From positions 1 through 46,772 of the forward strand of contig MDYQ01000212.1 of the NCBI GenBank assembly GCA_003024175.1: a stretch of 46,772 nt of DNA. The letters run 5' to 3'. This stretch comes from Planoprotostelium fungivorum. Its lineage: Eukaryota; Evosea; Variosea; Cavosteliida; Cavosteliaceae. The notes beneath the pieces were generated by a model. It did not search any database, was not told the origin of the DNA, and worked only from the letters and a program-made list of their open reading frames with translations. The position numbers and the translations under genes were made by a program. The first letter of the stretch is position 1. Each line of letters starts with the position of its first letter. This document shows positions 32,100 through 43,207 of the stretch, piece after piece.

Positions 32100-32478
32100 T
32101 CAGAGGTTCCAATAGTTTTTGAAGTTGAAGTTGTAAGTGGGCTCCTTGGTTTTGAGGGAGAGTCCTCCTTTCTTCAACCAGTCTGGTTTCTTTTTGTGCT
32201 CTTCTTTATCTCTCTCTGTGACATCCGTAAGAGGATGTCGTGTATGTTGTCGATGCTCACCGTCTCTCTCAGGCTGACCACCGACTCTCTTGGTGTATAG
32301 AGCGTAACCGTAGAGGAGGTATCTCGAAGCACTGTTTTTGGTGGACTCTGAGAAGCCGAAGAAGGAAGTCTGTATGAGTGAGTGAGTGAGACAGCATGCG
32401 AATACGAACGGGGCGAGAGGGTCCGGATCGACCGGAGAAGGTGGATACGTTGGCGAAATGACGGTGGCTCATTGTTGA
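32100..32478 (-). CDS. Small hypothetical protein, two exons visible, 5' end unresolved
   Basis: The terminal exon 32215-32100 reads RDKEEHKKKPDWLKKGGLSL and ends FKNYWNL. A 45-nt intron (32260-32216) joins it in phase to an upstream frame reading LAPFVFACCLTHSLIQTSF, then ASRYLLYGYALYTKRVGGQ. The hydrophobic stretch and basic, aromatic end resemble small organelle inner-membrane proteins, but I recognise no family. The starting exon was not found; an acceptor near 32478 is assumed, and the alternative frame here is also open. Confidence 0.4.
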
Positions 32479-32654
32479 AGTGGGGAAGAATGGACGTTGC
32501 CGGAGACCGTGAGAGTGATCGACCAATGAAGTGGAGATGGATGCTCTTGTCTTCGCGACTTGGATGTCTGTCTAGAGTTGTGAAAATTCGCTACAAAAAA
32601 CGAATTTTACAACCAGAAAAACGTCAACACCTCCATCAACAAGCAAAAGGGTGT

Positions 32655-32724
32655 TCCCTCACCGGGAGTCGAACCCGGGGCTCAAGAGTGAGAGTCTTGG
32701 ATGTTACCGCTACACCATAAGGGA
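32655..32724 (-). tRNA. tRNA-Glu (anticodon CTC), second copy
   Basis: Read on the minus strand, the 70 nt are identical to the gene at 24402-24471, including the CTC anticodon loop and both arms. No intron. It lies between a small gene on the same strand and the Pecanex gene. Confidence 0.95.
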
Positions 32725-33222
32725 GTTGTAGATGCAATTCCAATTTTTTTGAAGAAATGTGCGATCAGAATTCCGTTATAAGCGCAGGCAACTTTTCACC
32801 TTTCAGACAAGTATTCACAGTGATTGTACGATTCATACCGTACATACGTGTTAGAAGAAGGCAGACAACCGATTGTGATCTATGATCATGTACATCTTTG
32901 TTGACGTAACTTGAGGTACACTATTTCGACTTCAAATCCAAGTGAATGCAACGGCGACGAACGACTCTGCATACACCACACATTGGCAGTTCGTAAGCTG
33001 GTGGGTGGTCCTAAAAAGAGCACCTTTGTGCGGTGTGTGGGGATTTTCAGTTTTTTGTGGTTCGCTGAATCGTCAGTAAAGTTGCAGACACGCATCGGCA
33101 AACCATCGCATCGAAGGTGAGCATCCTTGAGAAAATTCAGCGGTTGAAAGAAGGCATAGAAGCATACGCCAATTGGCTTTTTCCCATTCCTTGAAGGTCA
33201 GATACATTAAGTCGGCTCTAGA
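32725..33222. other. Upstream region of the Pecanex gene, no supported gene
   Basis: Several 60-70 codon ORFs on both strands have no motif or splice support. It presumably contains the Pecanex promoter. Confidence 0.4.
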
Positions 33223-36200
33223 ATGGGGCTTGGTAACTTTCTGAACCGAATTTTGGCTGCTATATGGGGTGGTCTGAATGTGGACGTTCTCACTTCTTAC
33301 GTCGAGCTCATCAATGTCATACGCATATACACGTTCGCCTTCTTTCTCATCTTACCATTGGCTCTATCATGGGACCTCCCATTTGCAGGAGTTTTTTCAA
33401 CGACTTCACATCAGATTATCTCCACATCTCCCAATGGTCCTCTCATCGCCTACGTTGTCATTGTCACACTCGTCTTTAGTATTCTGAAACTCGGACATTA
33501 TGGTCTCAGAGCTCTCGTAAGATGGGCAGACCCAGATTTTCACAAGAGGAAGAAGAGAGACAAAGATCACGATTCAAAGATGGAAGTCGAAATGGAGACG
33601 GTCAATGCGGGTATATCCCCAGCTGGTGAGATGATGATAACATCACACAATCACCATTCTTCTAAACCCGAACAAACTTTTAAAAGATGCAGAACCACTC
33701 TCCTCTGATGATACCGTCGTGGTCGCCCCTGGTGATGCAGGTGATATGATGATTCTAACGTTCGCTCACCTACCCATTTCAGCGAGACCAATCCCATCTG
33801 CCGCAACGAACGAGCCCCCATCTTCTTCTACTTCCTCATCCGGCTCATCGGCCTCATTCGAAATTCAATTGGAGGTACATGAGGAGCCACAGCTACCAGA
33901 GACTTCTTCAGAAGACTCTCGAACGGATTCCAAGAGCGAATGTGAAGTGCCCATTCCTCCAATGCAATTCAATTGTGAGTCTGTCGTCATCTCGAATTTT
34001 ATTCATCATCGTGTGACCCGCGACGCATCATGCATCATCTCGATGGAATATCGAACGACTGATGATTTCATTCAGTGAAACGTGTTTCTATTCCTTTGTC
34101 CAGACCGAGTGAGTGTTTGTGTCTCTCATCATCTGATCGGAGGTAGGAGCAGCAACATCCGATGGAAACAGAGGAATCTCGGAACCCCGAAGATTCGGTC
34201 GAGTTCCTTCGGACGGGGTCTTGCTCACTCGGCGTCCACCCTTCTCACCCTCTACAAAGGTATTGATCGAACGACATCTCCACGAGTTTTCACTGACATT
34301 TCGCAGGAAGAGACTGTACAGCCTGCGAGCGGGAATGTCAACCCCGACTCCGACAACCTCTCCGAGGGCGAGATCATCCCCATGCCCCCTCCGATCCCGA
34401 ATCCGAACCTCGACGGCTGGGACGGAGATTCCGAAACCGAGAATCCGAACCCCGATCCTCCTTCACCTGGTCAAATCGAAACTCAATGGAGGTCAGCCTA
34501 TCACCTTCCTCTATCTCAGCCTGAATTATCTATCAGCCAGTCCGAGGCCATCGCTCCCCAAACAGAAGATGAATGGCAAATTCCACCGGAAGCAAACGAC
34601 GGACAGGTGAGAGAGTCAGAGAGACACCTTCTCAGAGGATACAGATGTTCTCTTACGTCGACGAGAACGGAAACGTACAGCACTACTTTATACCTGGAGA
34701 AGAAGAATCGATCGTCATGCCAGAGCCAGATTTCTCCATCCACTTGCCGAGAGAGAACGTGAGACACCGATGTCCTTCTGTCATCGACAGCGACGTGTAA
34801 GACGTAGAGGTGACTGTGAACAGGAGGTACCTGCTGTGGAAATCGTTCACAAGCCACAGAAGGATGAACCACCACCGCTGACACCGATGAAGAGAAGCAT
34901 CGTGTCGACGAGGAAGTTTTTACGCAACGTGTTTGATAGTGTGTCGCTGTCAGATTCTATCGTGGCGATTCTGGCCGTACTGGTGACGAGTTACATCGGA
35001 TGGAGGTTGACTCCCTTCTATGGTGATCTATCGAGGTGATGATTCATTTTCCATAGACCTCCTCTCTTTCATCTTACTCTCTTCTCTCATCAGTTCATTC
35101 TTCCATCTCTCTTCTTTGATTTCATTCTCTCATTTCTTCTTCCTTCTCTCATTTCTTCTTTCATCTCTCATTTCTTCTTCCTTCTCTCATTTCTTCTTTC
35201 ATCTCACCTTCTCTTATCACTTTCATCCTTCACAACTCTTTTTCTTCTTTCATCTCACTTTTCTCTTTCATTTGACACGACGAAGGTTCATGCTGTGGTT
35301 TGTCATCGCAGGGAGCCACTTTTCTCTCTTGAAGAGCCCACAGCCCGATACCAACTCTTCTCGTCAAGATTTCGCAAGGATCACACCCTTCACTCGATCC
35401 TTCTACGTCACCCTACTGGGTACGATCATCCTCATACTCGACGCCACCGTATCATCAGGCGATTTCATCACGTGAGAATCGATGTACAAGGTGATCGTCT
35501 GATGCAGAGTAGAGTCAGATTGTACGGTGTAGATCTGGCCTTCGGTGCGATCTTGCACTCGGTACAGTGGATATTGATCGCGTTCATTCCATGGGCACCC
35601 CTCGTCTACTTCTTTGGAATCTTACCCCAGGCTGACACGGCAGCACAAGCCTTCTTGGAGCAGATCAACATGCATCTGTTCGGTGCTTCAGGTGTCTATC
35701 TTCTCTTTCTCTGTGATGCACATGATATGAACGATACTATATGTACAGAGATGATGCATATGATATGAACGATATTATATGTACAGAGATAATACATAGA
35801 TGTATCGAGTGGAGAGATTGATGTTAACAGGATCAATGACATTGGTGGGAGCACTTGTGGATCTCTCTTTCAGTCTCATTATCCTCCTCATCTCTTTCTG
35901 GCCCGCGTGGGTGTCCGGCCCAGGAACATCTTTCCTCTTCTCTCTCTATCTTGGCATCATCATCGGTCTATCGTATCCTCTACATTCTACATCAATGACA
36001 CATTCCTTCACTCTTTCAGCTACTTCCAATCGAGAATCAGCAAAGACTTTTCTCTGTGGCATTTGAAAGATCCACCCAAGGAAGGGAAATTAAGGGTGCC
36101 CAGCGTCACGCTGGCCAAATTACTTCGCGAGGGAATTCTCTCCGTAGTCGTCATCTTTGTCGTCACCGGTCTGTACTATTCCACTCTCTTCGATCGTTTC

Positions 36201-39068
36201 CACGCGGCGGGTGAGTGTGTAGTGTTGTAGAAGGATCTAAAGTGTTCAGGATACCGAGCAGTCATCGGACTGTGTATCGTCAGCAGTTGGATCTTGTATT
36301 ACATTATACCCGGAATGAGATCAGCTTTACCTTTCAAGATGTACTGCGGCCCCTTCTTACTGTCACGCGAGGTGAGAGGCTTACGCACGTGAAACTGAAA
36401 TTTTGCAGGAAGAGCAGTTCGAACCGGCAAATAAGCCGGCCCAGATCATGTGGTTCGATCGACTCCAGGTCATTCTGAGAACGCTGACCATCACCCTGGG
36501 CTATCCTACTCTATTTTTAGTGTCCGTCAGTCTACAACGAGATTACATCTTCACCAAATTCTCCTCCATGTGAGATGAACGTGGAATTGGCGGAAAATTG
36601 ACGGAAATCAGCGGAGGTACGATACTGCTCTCCGTGGCCGGTATTCGCTTCATGCGAGGAAGTTTCACGGATAATTCCTCCCAGCACCTCATCTTAGCCT
36701 TCAATTTCCTCTTCTTCACGTATGACGCCAGAACGAGAGCCGAATTCTTTGCTCTGGGTGAATCATCCACACAACATAACCCTCAACTCACCCTATCAGA
36801 TTATCTCGTATCCGCTTTCTTAGTCATGAAGATGTGGGAGATAGTAGAGAAGGTGAAGTCACATCTCATCGTACCGTTTTAACCGTGAAAAGATCGATTG
36901 GATCTTCAGCTACAGCTCACCCGTGCACGGTGTCTGGAATCTATTCATCACCCCGTTCGTGGCGCCACACGTTCCAGCCTACTTCATCATGCTGTGTTGG
37001 TCTTCCCTCGTATCTGCCGCCATCTATCCACTCATGGGTGAACCTCACATCCATCCGTCGTTCTACAACGCGGCGTGTCTGACACACGATCAGGTTACGG
37101 TCTCTACCTCATGTCGTGGACTCGTCCAGTTAAATTCTGGGAGAAGACGTACACAACTCGCTCTCTCGATTCGAATCAGGTGATGTAGACGTTCCTCTCT
37201 CCTCTTCTGACGTCATTCCTCAGCGTCTGAAAGACGAAGATGCATCGGCGACAAATCCCTCGTTCAATTCTGTCTTCTACGAGCAGATGCTGGTCAGTTT
37301 GAGACAATCTCTGTACGAGCAGATCTCGCTGGGTAGATTGGGTAACGTCGCCACCGGTGATTTCTTCATCGTCATGAACGATCGATTGACTGCCTTCCTC
37401 CACATCGTAGAGGTGATGTCACACGAAACATCGATGGACATCGGCTGATGACATCAGATCGGGAATGGATTTTGTTCCTTCCAGATCAGAGGAATGGAAT
37501 TTAAGGGAACATTCTGCCACGAGCAAGAGCTGCAGAAGATGTCCAAAGAGACATACGTGAGTCTCCTCTCGTCTTTGACGAACAAGCTCTGAAAGAAGAC
37601 AGAATCGCACGGATCTGTTTTCCCTCGACAAGATTCACTTCAGATGGCCTTACACGTTGGGAGTCTTTGATTGGTTGTCTCTCCGTTGGAACAGCTGGCT
37701 GCCCGTCAGCCACTCGCTCATCTTGCAGACTTACTCCATCTCGATGAATCCCCTCAACACTCTCTTGTCAGGCTACGACAATCAGAAGAAATTCGTAAAG
37801 TGAGTGAACGATAGAAGGAGAAGAGCTGACGTGCGGTAGATTCTTCGTGATGGGCGTCATCCATTATCTATTGAGGCATCCAAAATTAGATCAGTGGTTG
37901 GAAGATCCCACAATCAAGGCTGCCATGAAAAATTTCGCAGAAAATTTCTTCTGCACCACCGGATATCCCCATACCGGTGAGGGAGACCATTCATCATTCA
38001 CACTGACTCGTTGTAGACGAAGATTACGATCACGTGGCGAAAGGTCTGACGTTAGTCTCTTTCTTGCGAGTGTACAAACCGTGGATCGATTATGGATTAG
38101 ACATTCTGAAATTGTATCCAAAAGACGAAGAGAGGAGGGCAGAGGAGGTGATCCATCTACAACGAGATCGTATGAGATGTGACGTGATGATAGATACCCC
38201 TCTTGTGTTTCATGTTCTCGCTGGCCTGTCGTCACCACTTGTCACAAGTATCTTACAACACGAACATGATATCAAAGTACATGGACTTGTTCAGAGGAAA
38301 CTTTGACGAGTACGTCTGCGATCGAGACAAGTGGGTTCAAGCAGATCCAAGCATCAAGGTGAGAAGAGATTTCGAATGTTTCATCCATCGCACCTTCTGA
38401 TGCAATGCAGACGGACGTCATACAGAGAGGAACTTACATTGCACTCAAATTGAACCAAGATCAATACGTGGAAGACTTTGATGAGATGTCAGAGATGTGG
38501 CAGTGCCTCATCAACTACGAATCGGTAAGACACAACGAGAGAGACGATCTGACACTTCTCAGGGAGATTTCGCTTGCTGTTACGAGATGGATCCCAGTTG
38601 GCGACGAGCTCTGATCAATGGAGTTCCAGAGTTGCTGAGTTGCAGGAAGAGTGGCTCTGATTACTCTGTCGTCACGTTATCACAGAGATACATGAAATTC
38701 GATGTCATCAAGTTCAACAAGGAATGCGTTCGTGGTCTCTGGGCCGGACAGGTGAAGAGAGATGCTGAGGAGGGATTGACTCGTTGTAGATCCAAGAGTT
38801 GGTTCTCTTTGCCTCTTCGAACAGCGAGAGAGCGTCGATACAGAGGCTCCCTCACATTGGAAGGAATCTGATCAATCAGTCGTGTGATGTCCCAATTGGG
38901 TACCCCGTGTATGTATCACCCATCATCACATCGACTCACTCTGGAACGCATCTGTGGCTGGATGATATGGTCAATGTGGGTCCCACTTTGAGAAAGAGAT
39001 TTGCCAGGAAGAAGAGTCCAGAGGGAGGTCCAGCAAATAGTGTCAATATCACTATCGATGAGAGATAA
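33223..39068 (+). CDS. Pecanex family multi-pass membrane protein
   Basis: This is the longest gene here, with roughly 25 exons. The N-terminus MGLGNFLNRILAAIWGGLN with two membrane spans (FAFFLILPLALSW, IAYVVIVTLVFSILKL) matches the Pecanex start. Exons around 33.7-34.8 kb encode a Ser/Pro-rich disordered loop. From 34.9 to 37.1 kb come about ten transmembrane helices (DSIVAILAVLVTSYIGW, GTIILILDATV, LSVVVIFVVTGLYY). The C-terminal Pecanex domain is unmistakable: PVKFWEKTYTTRSLDSNQ, FYEQMLVSLRQSL, IRGMEFKGTFCHEQE, INYESV, NKECVRGLWAGQ and SCDVPIGYPVYVSP. Fly Pecanex acts in the ER and affects Notch signalling; no role is known in amoebae. Total length is about 1,300-1,400 residues. Individual exon edges were not all checked. 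Confidence 0.9.
35041..35287 (+). repeat. Pyrimidine-rich degenerate tandem repeat in a Pecanex intron
   Basis: Units like TTCTCTCATTTCTTCTTCC and TTCATCTCTCATTTCTTC recur about six times between the exon ending FYGDLS and the exon beginning RFMLWFVIAG. They lie wholly within the intron. They mirror the polypyrimidine repeats on the sense strand of the RhoGEF intron. Confidence 0.75.
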
Positions 39069-39243
39069 AGAAAGTGAACCGCGTGCGTGCCAACACTATC
39101 CCACCTGTGCCTGCAAGCCGTTTGTGGTGCAATTTACCGTAGATAACCCATTTACAATAATACCGCTAACGAAACACCCAATCTCGTAAGCGGAATCTTG
39201 GCTATTTGATGTCACAGAAGAACAAACATTTTATTACGTTTTA

Positions 39244-40212
39244 TTATCGAGGATGTCTTCGATCTTCATTGTACCGTTGAGCAATCTGCTGTGGAGTCCC
39301 AGTGCAGTGATTCGCATAGTGACCGTTCTGTCCACACTTGTAACACACAATGCTCTCCAAGGGACGCTGTATCGGCCTGCCATCGGGCTGTTGACGTCCA
39401 TCAGAATCTACCTCACACGTGACGACTCACCCCTCTCTCTTTCACTTCCTTCTCTGCCTTCGGACAGTTTGCTGCCTTGTGTCCAGTCTGGTTGCACTTG
39501 TGACACACGATCGGTGTTCTTACTGTCTTCGCTTTCGGCTCTTCATCGCGAGGTAATTCGTACTTGGGGCTTTTCTCATCAGCATGCGTGATGATGTGAG
39601 AGGTGACTCACTGTCCGTATTTACAATTGGGTCCATCGGGGCAGAATCCTATGATGTAGTTGGCACATGCTGTCTTCTTGACGTGTTTATTGTGACAGCG
39701 TGTTCCTGATCATGAGGTTAGAAGAGAAGATGGGATGATGGTGTACCGTGTTTGCAGAAGCCACGAGCGAACCAAGGACAGTCCCTGAGCTTATCTTCTG
39801 GGTTGATGTGCAGGTACTGACATTCCGGATTAGAACATTCACCTGCACTGATTCAGAATCAGACACTAATCATCGACATTCACCAAATTTTGAGAAGAAG
39901 AAACATTCTGGCATCTTCGAGAGATTGTATTCGTGGAGGAACTCGCAATTGTCGCTCTTCTTGCACAGGCCACGCAGCCAATGTTTGCACACCACTGCTC
40001 TGTCACCTCTATTATGTTTGAACGGACAACTCGTGCCCTTCGTACAGCTACCCTGTCTATCGTTAATTCGCTCGACCTGTAAGATTTACCTTGAGAAAGA
40101 ATTTGCAAATCTCCCCGGGTTCATCATCTCTCGCCGGACCGTAGTCCTTCTCTAAATATTTCTCGAAGTCGAATACGAGGTACTTCTCCTCTAAATCCAT
40201 GGGGGAGGTCAT
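39244..40212 (-). CDS. CPSF4: Cleavage and polyadenylation specificity factor 30 kDa subunit (CPSF30/CPSF4)
   Basis: After the start MTSPMDLEEKYLVFDFEKYL there are five CCCH fingers in order: CKFFLKGSCTKGTSCPFKH, CKHWLRGLCKKSDNCEFLH, CFFFSKFGECSNPECQYLH, CPWFARGFC...RCHNKH and CANYIIGFCPDGPNCKYGH. Two CCHC zinc knuckles follow, CHKCNQTGHKAANC and CYKCGQNGHYANHC, then a short basic end before a double TAA. The first fingers bind the AAUAAA signal within the mRNA cleavage complex and the knuckles contact RNA and Fip1. Animal orthologues have one or two knuckles; this one has two. It shares a 124-bp divergent promoter with CLP1, another member of the same machinery. Confidence 0.96.
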
Positions 40213-40336
40213 GGTGATTGTATGGGGTGATCTGATCTTTGTTTTTTGTCTTCCCTGAATTTCTCATTGTAGTGGGCCATGTCAAAAAATTTGGGCAGGC
40301 CGAAGATCCGATCAGATCAGACCATCATCGTGCACG
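40213..40336. promoter_or_regulatory. Divergent CPSF30/CLP1 promoter
   Basis: The two ATGs are 124 bp apart and point outward. GATCTGATC (40229-40237) and GATCAGATC (40310-40318) are reverse complements, so the same 9-bp site faces outward near each start codon. The middle is A/T-rich (TTTGTTTTTTG, CAAAAAATTTG). Co-regulation of the pair is inference. Confidence 0.45.
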
Positions 40337-41963
40337 ATGTCTGACGAGAGTAAAATCAAAATCGAGTTACCGAAAGAACACGAGTTCAGATTTGATGTTC
40401 CTCAGAATAGCACTATCTCCCTCAAAGTGAGACGTTTCAGCAAGCTGCGGCTCACAGCAACAGTTAGTAGAAGGGACAGCGGAATATTTCGGCACCGAAC
40501 TCGCGTTGGGAGTGGCGTACCAATTCGACAATGAAAAAGGAGCAATCTTTACCTGGTACCCAGGTTGTGTGCTAGAGGTGAGAATGGCAGGGTTTGCATT
40601 GACTCATCTTGCATCAGTTGGTAGGAAACTGCAAACATTACATCTCCAGCGAGACCATGATGAAAGAGTACCTCAACATCCACAATATACTCCAGCAGAA
40701 CAGAACCACAGCACTCAACGAGAAGAAGCGTGGACCGAGGGTAAGCCCATACGATCGATATCCATGTACATGATGGTTTCTCATTCGATCAGGTGATGAT
40801 GGTAGGCCCCACCGACGCCGGAAAATCGACATTGAGTCGAATCTTGTGCAATTGGGCGGCTAGAAGGGGAAGCCAAACCATCTTCGTCGACGTCGATGTT
40901 GGACAGGGCTCGATCACCATCCCCGGTATGGTTGCTGCTCAGGAGATGACACAACCTACACCCATAGGGGTGACCTACACATGATCGACTCATCTGATGA
41001 GAACAGCGAGTGGAATACACGGCATCCAATCCTCTCTCTTATTTCTACGGAGCGGTGACACCGTCAGAGAACATTCCATTGTACAAGAATCAAGTGGAGA
41101 ATCTGGCCAGAGACATCGATGCCAGATGTGACGACAACGAAGGAGGTGTGTGGAGTACAAGATTCATACTCATGAAGCAGTGAGATCATCCGGGTTGATC
41201 GTCAATACTTGTGGTTGGGTGGAAGGTCCTGGATATCAGCTCATATTGCACGCCATCGATACGTTCAAGTGTGATATCCTTCTCGTCATCGGTCATCCTC
41301 AGGTGAACATCCTACTTTAGTCTCTCTTCTCTGCTTCTCTCCTCTCTTCTCTCTCCTTCATCTCATTTCGATCAGGTGTACGAAGACTTGAATCGAACGT
41401 ACGGCAGTCGAGGCGTGAACGTCATTCAGTTACCCAGATCAAGCGGGGTGAGAGAAAGAGAGAAGCACGACTGATGGGAGTAGGTCAGCAAACGAGACCA
41501 AGGCTACCGAAGGAAGGCCAGAACGGAGAAGATCAAACACTATTTCCATGGACTCTCTGAAGATCTGACACCACACACCGTCACCCTCGACTTCAAGGTG
41601 AGATGAAAGGAAAGAAAGATCTGAAGAGAAAAGGACGTGGTCATTCTAAAGGTCACACCTTCTACACAGAAGGGAACGAGACTGATGGAGATCACACCCA
41701 GTGGAGAGGTGACACATTGCATTCTGGGGGTCACCTATCATGCCACTTCCATGGAGAACGTATTATCCAACAACTTGGCCGGATTCCTATATGTCTCAGA
41801 GGTATCTCATCGATTGATCTACAACTTTGAAGATAGATGAGATATACGAATGACAATGTCACAGGTGAATGTGGAGAAGCAAAAGATCACGTTCAGTTCG
41901 CCATCACCGGGGCCTTTCCCTTCTTCTTACCTTCTCATGAATTCTCTTCGGTGGTTGAAATAA
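40337..41963 (+). CDS. CLP1: CLP1 polyribonucleotide 5'-hydroxyl kinase / cleavage factor subunit
   Basis: The start MSDESKIKIELPKEHEFRFD matches the CLP1 N-terminal domain. The P-loop is GPTDAGKSTLSRIL, followed by Walker-B-like VDVDVGQGSITIPG. The central kinase domain continues through SNPLSYFYGAVTP, VNTCGWVEGPGYQLILHAID, HPQVYEDLNRTYG and VIQLPRSSGV. The C-terminal domain ends in FLYVSEVNVEKQ and SYLLMNSLRWLK. CLP1 binds ATP and bridges cleavage factors in mRNA 3'-end formation. In animals it also phosphorylates tRNA exon 5' ends. Exons are joined by 38-60 nt introns; the protein is near the family's usual 420-450 residues. It is transcribed divergently from CPSF30. Confidence 0.96.
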
Positions 41964-43207
41964 AGAGGGAAGTGTTCAGCCATATGTTTCGATTTCGAAG
42001 TTGGTTCGCAAGGTAGAAAAAATCTCAGCACATCAATTCCTCCTATGAACATTCCCTGCAAATGGTCATCCACTTCAGGATGAGGTCGTCACGGACGTGC
42101 AGCAGATCATCTCCAGGAATTTTTCTGCATCGAGCGGAAGCCTGATTGGATTGGATAGAAATGTGCCACAACGAAAATGGCACACAGGCCGTATGCTTTT
42201 ACTTCGCTCGTCTCAGGTCAGAACCAGATGGAAAACGACTTCTTTAAGCGACGATCTTTGGAATCCGCGCTGCCTTCGAGAAGGGATCAGCAAGGACCAG
42301 TCTGAATTACAACGCCCATGTCATCAGTGCTTGGGAGGAGATTCAGAAGAGATACGACGTATTCCTCTCACTTGGCGTGACCCGGATAGACTTCTGGAAC
42401 GACAGCTGCCGTGGACTATTTCCTATCGCACATGATTGTACTGCGTGAGAAGTACTCTATGGGGATGGACTACTTCACGGAATATCATGGAAAGAACCAG
42501 TGCTACTGCCACTTCTCGGGGATCATGGTGATCTACAACAACTGTACCTTGGGAAAAGATGTACTGGTCACAACTGATGAGATATTGCACAATGATGGAG
42601 ATCAGATATTGACGATGTCACAGAGCAATTCATCGATGTGATAACGGAGTGATTCTACGATGTAACCAGGATGAAGAGGGAGATTGAGTGCAAGAACTTC
42701 ATCGACTTCATGCCCAATCAACAGACAGAGAAAAGGGAGATTAAGTCAAAACTTCTTGTTACTTTATCATTCGTGATGACAAGTTATATTTACCTCAATA
42801 TGAACGATTACATTTGAGTTGGATGGGCCCGGAGAGTGAACATCGTTTGGTCATCTCAGGCTGAAGTTCTTCTTTTATTCATCCACATGTCCTTCTTGAC
42901 GATCTCAAAAGGAGGGTATACAGCTTCTTCTGTACCTCTTCCAAATAAAGATGATAAGGAGAAGCGAAGTTCATCGGCCTATCCGTTATCTTTGCCTCTA
43001 CTGACAAATAACATTGGCAAGAGGTCGGTGGTCAAGGGTTGCATGTCATGGCGATGCACAGATGATGAATGAGCTGCATTGTCATTGGATTCGCTTACGT
43101 CAAATCACGCTGAGTCAGAGCGTATGGCCAAATCAACTGCAAAAATTCGACCGTGAACGACTCTATTGACTCTTATCGATGTACTGAACCACCTCTACAA
43201 TGATAGT
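41964..43207 (+). pseudogene. Unassigned stretch, probably a decayed gene of unknown family
   Basis: From about 42.05 to 42.76 kb, protein-like segments lie in changing frames with stops: NYNAHVISAWEEIQKRYDVF, then LREKYSMGMDYFTEYHGKNQ, then TRMKREIECKNFIDFMPNQ. Codon usage looks coding, but no splicing scheme I tried removes the interruptions, and I recognise no family. From 42.8 to 43.2 kb, only a featureless 78-codon ORF is seen. It could instead be a divergent intron-rich gene whose exons I failed to join. Confidence 0.35.

Noticed and set aside
33122-33206. ILEKIQRLKEG segment as the start of a DRG-type GTPase
   Set aside because: The frame stops soon after, no G motifs follow, and it lacks a start codon.
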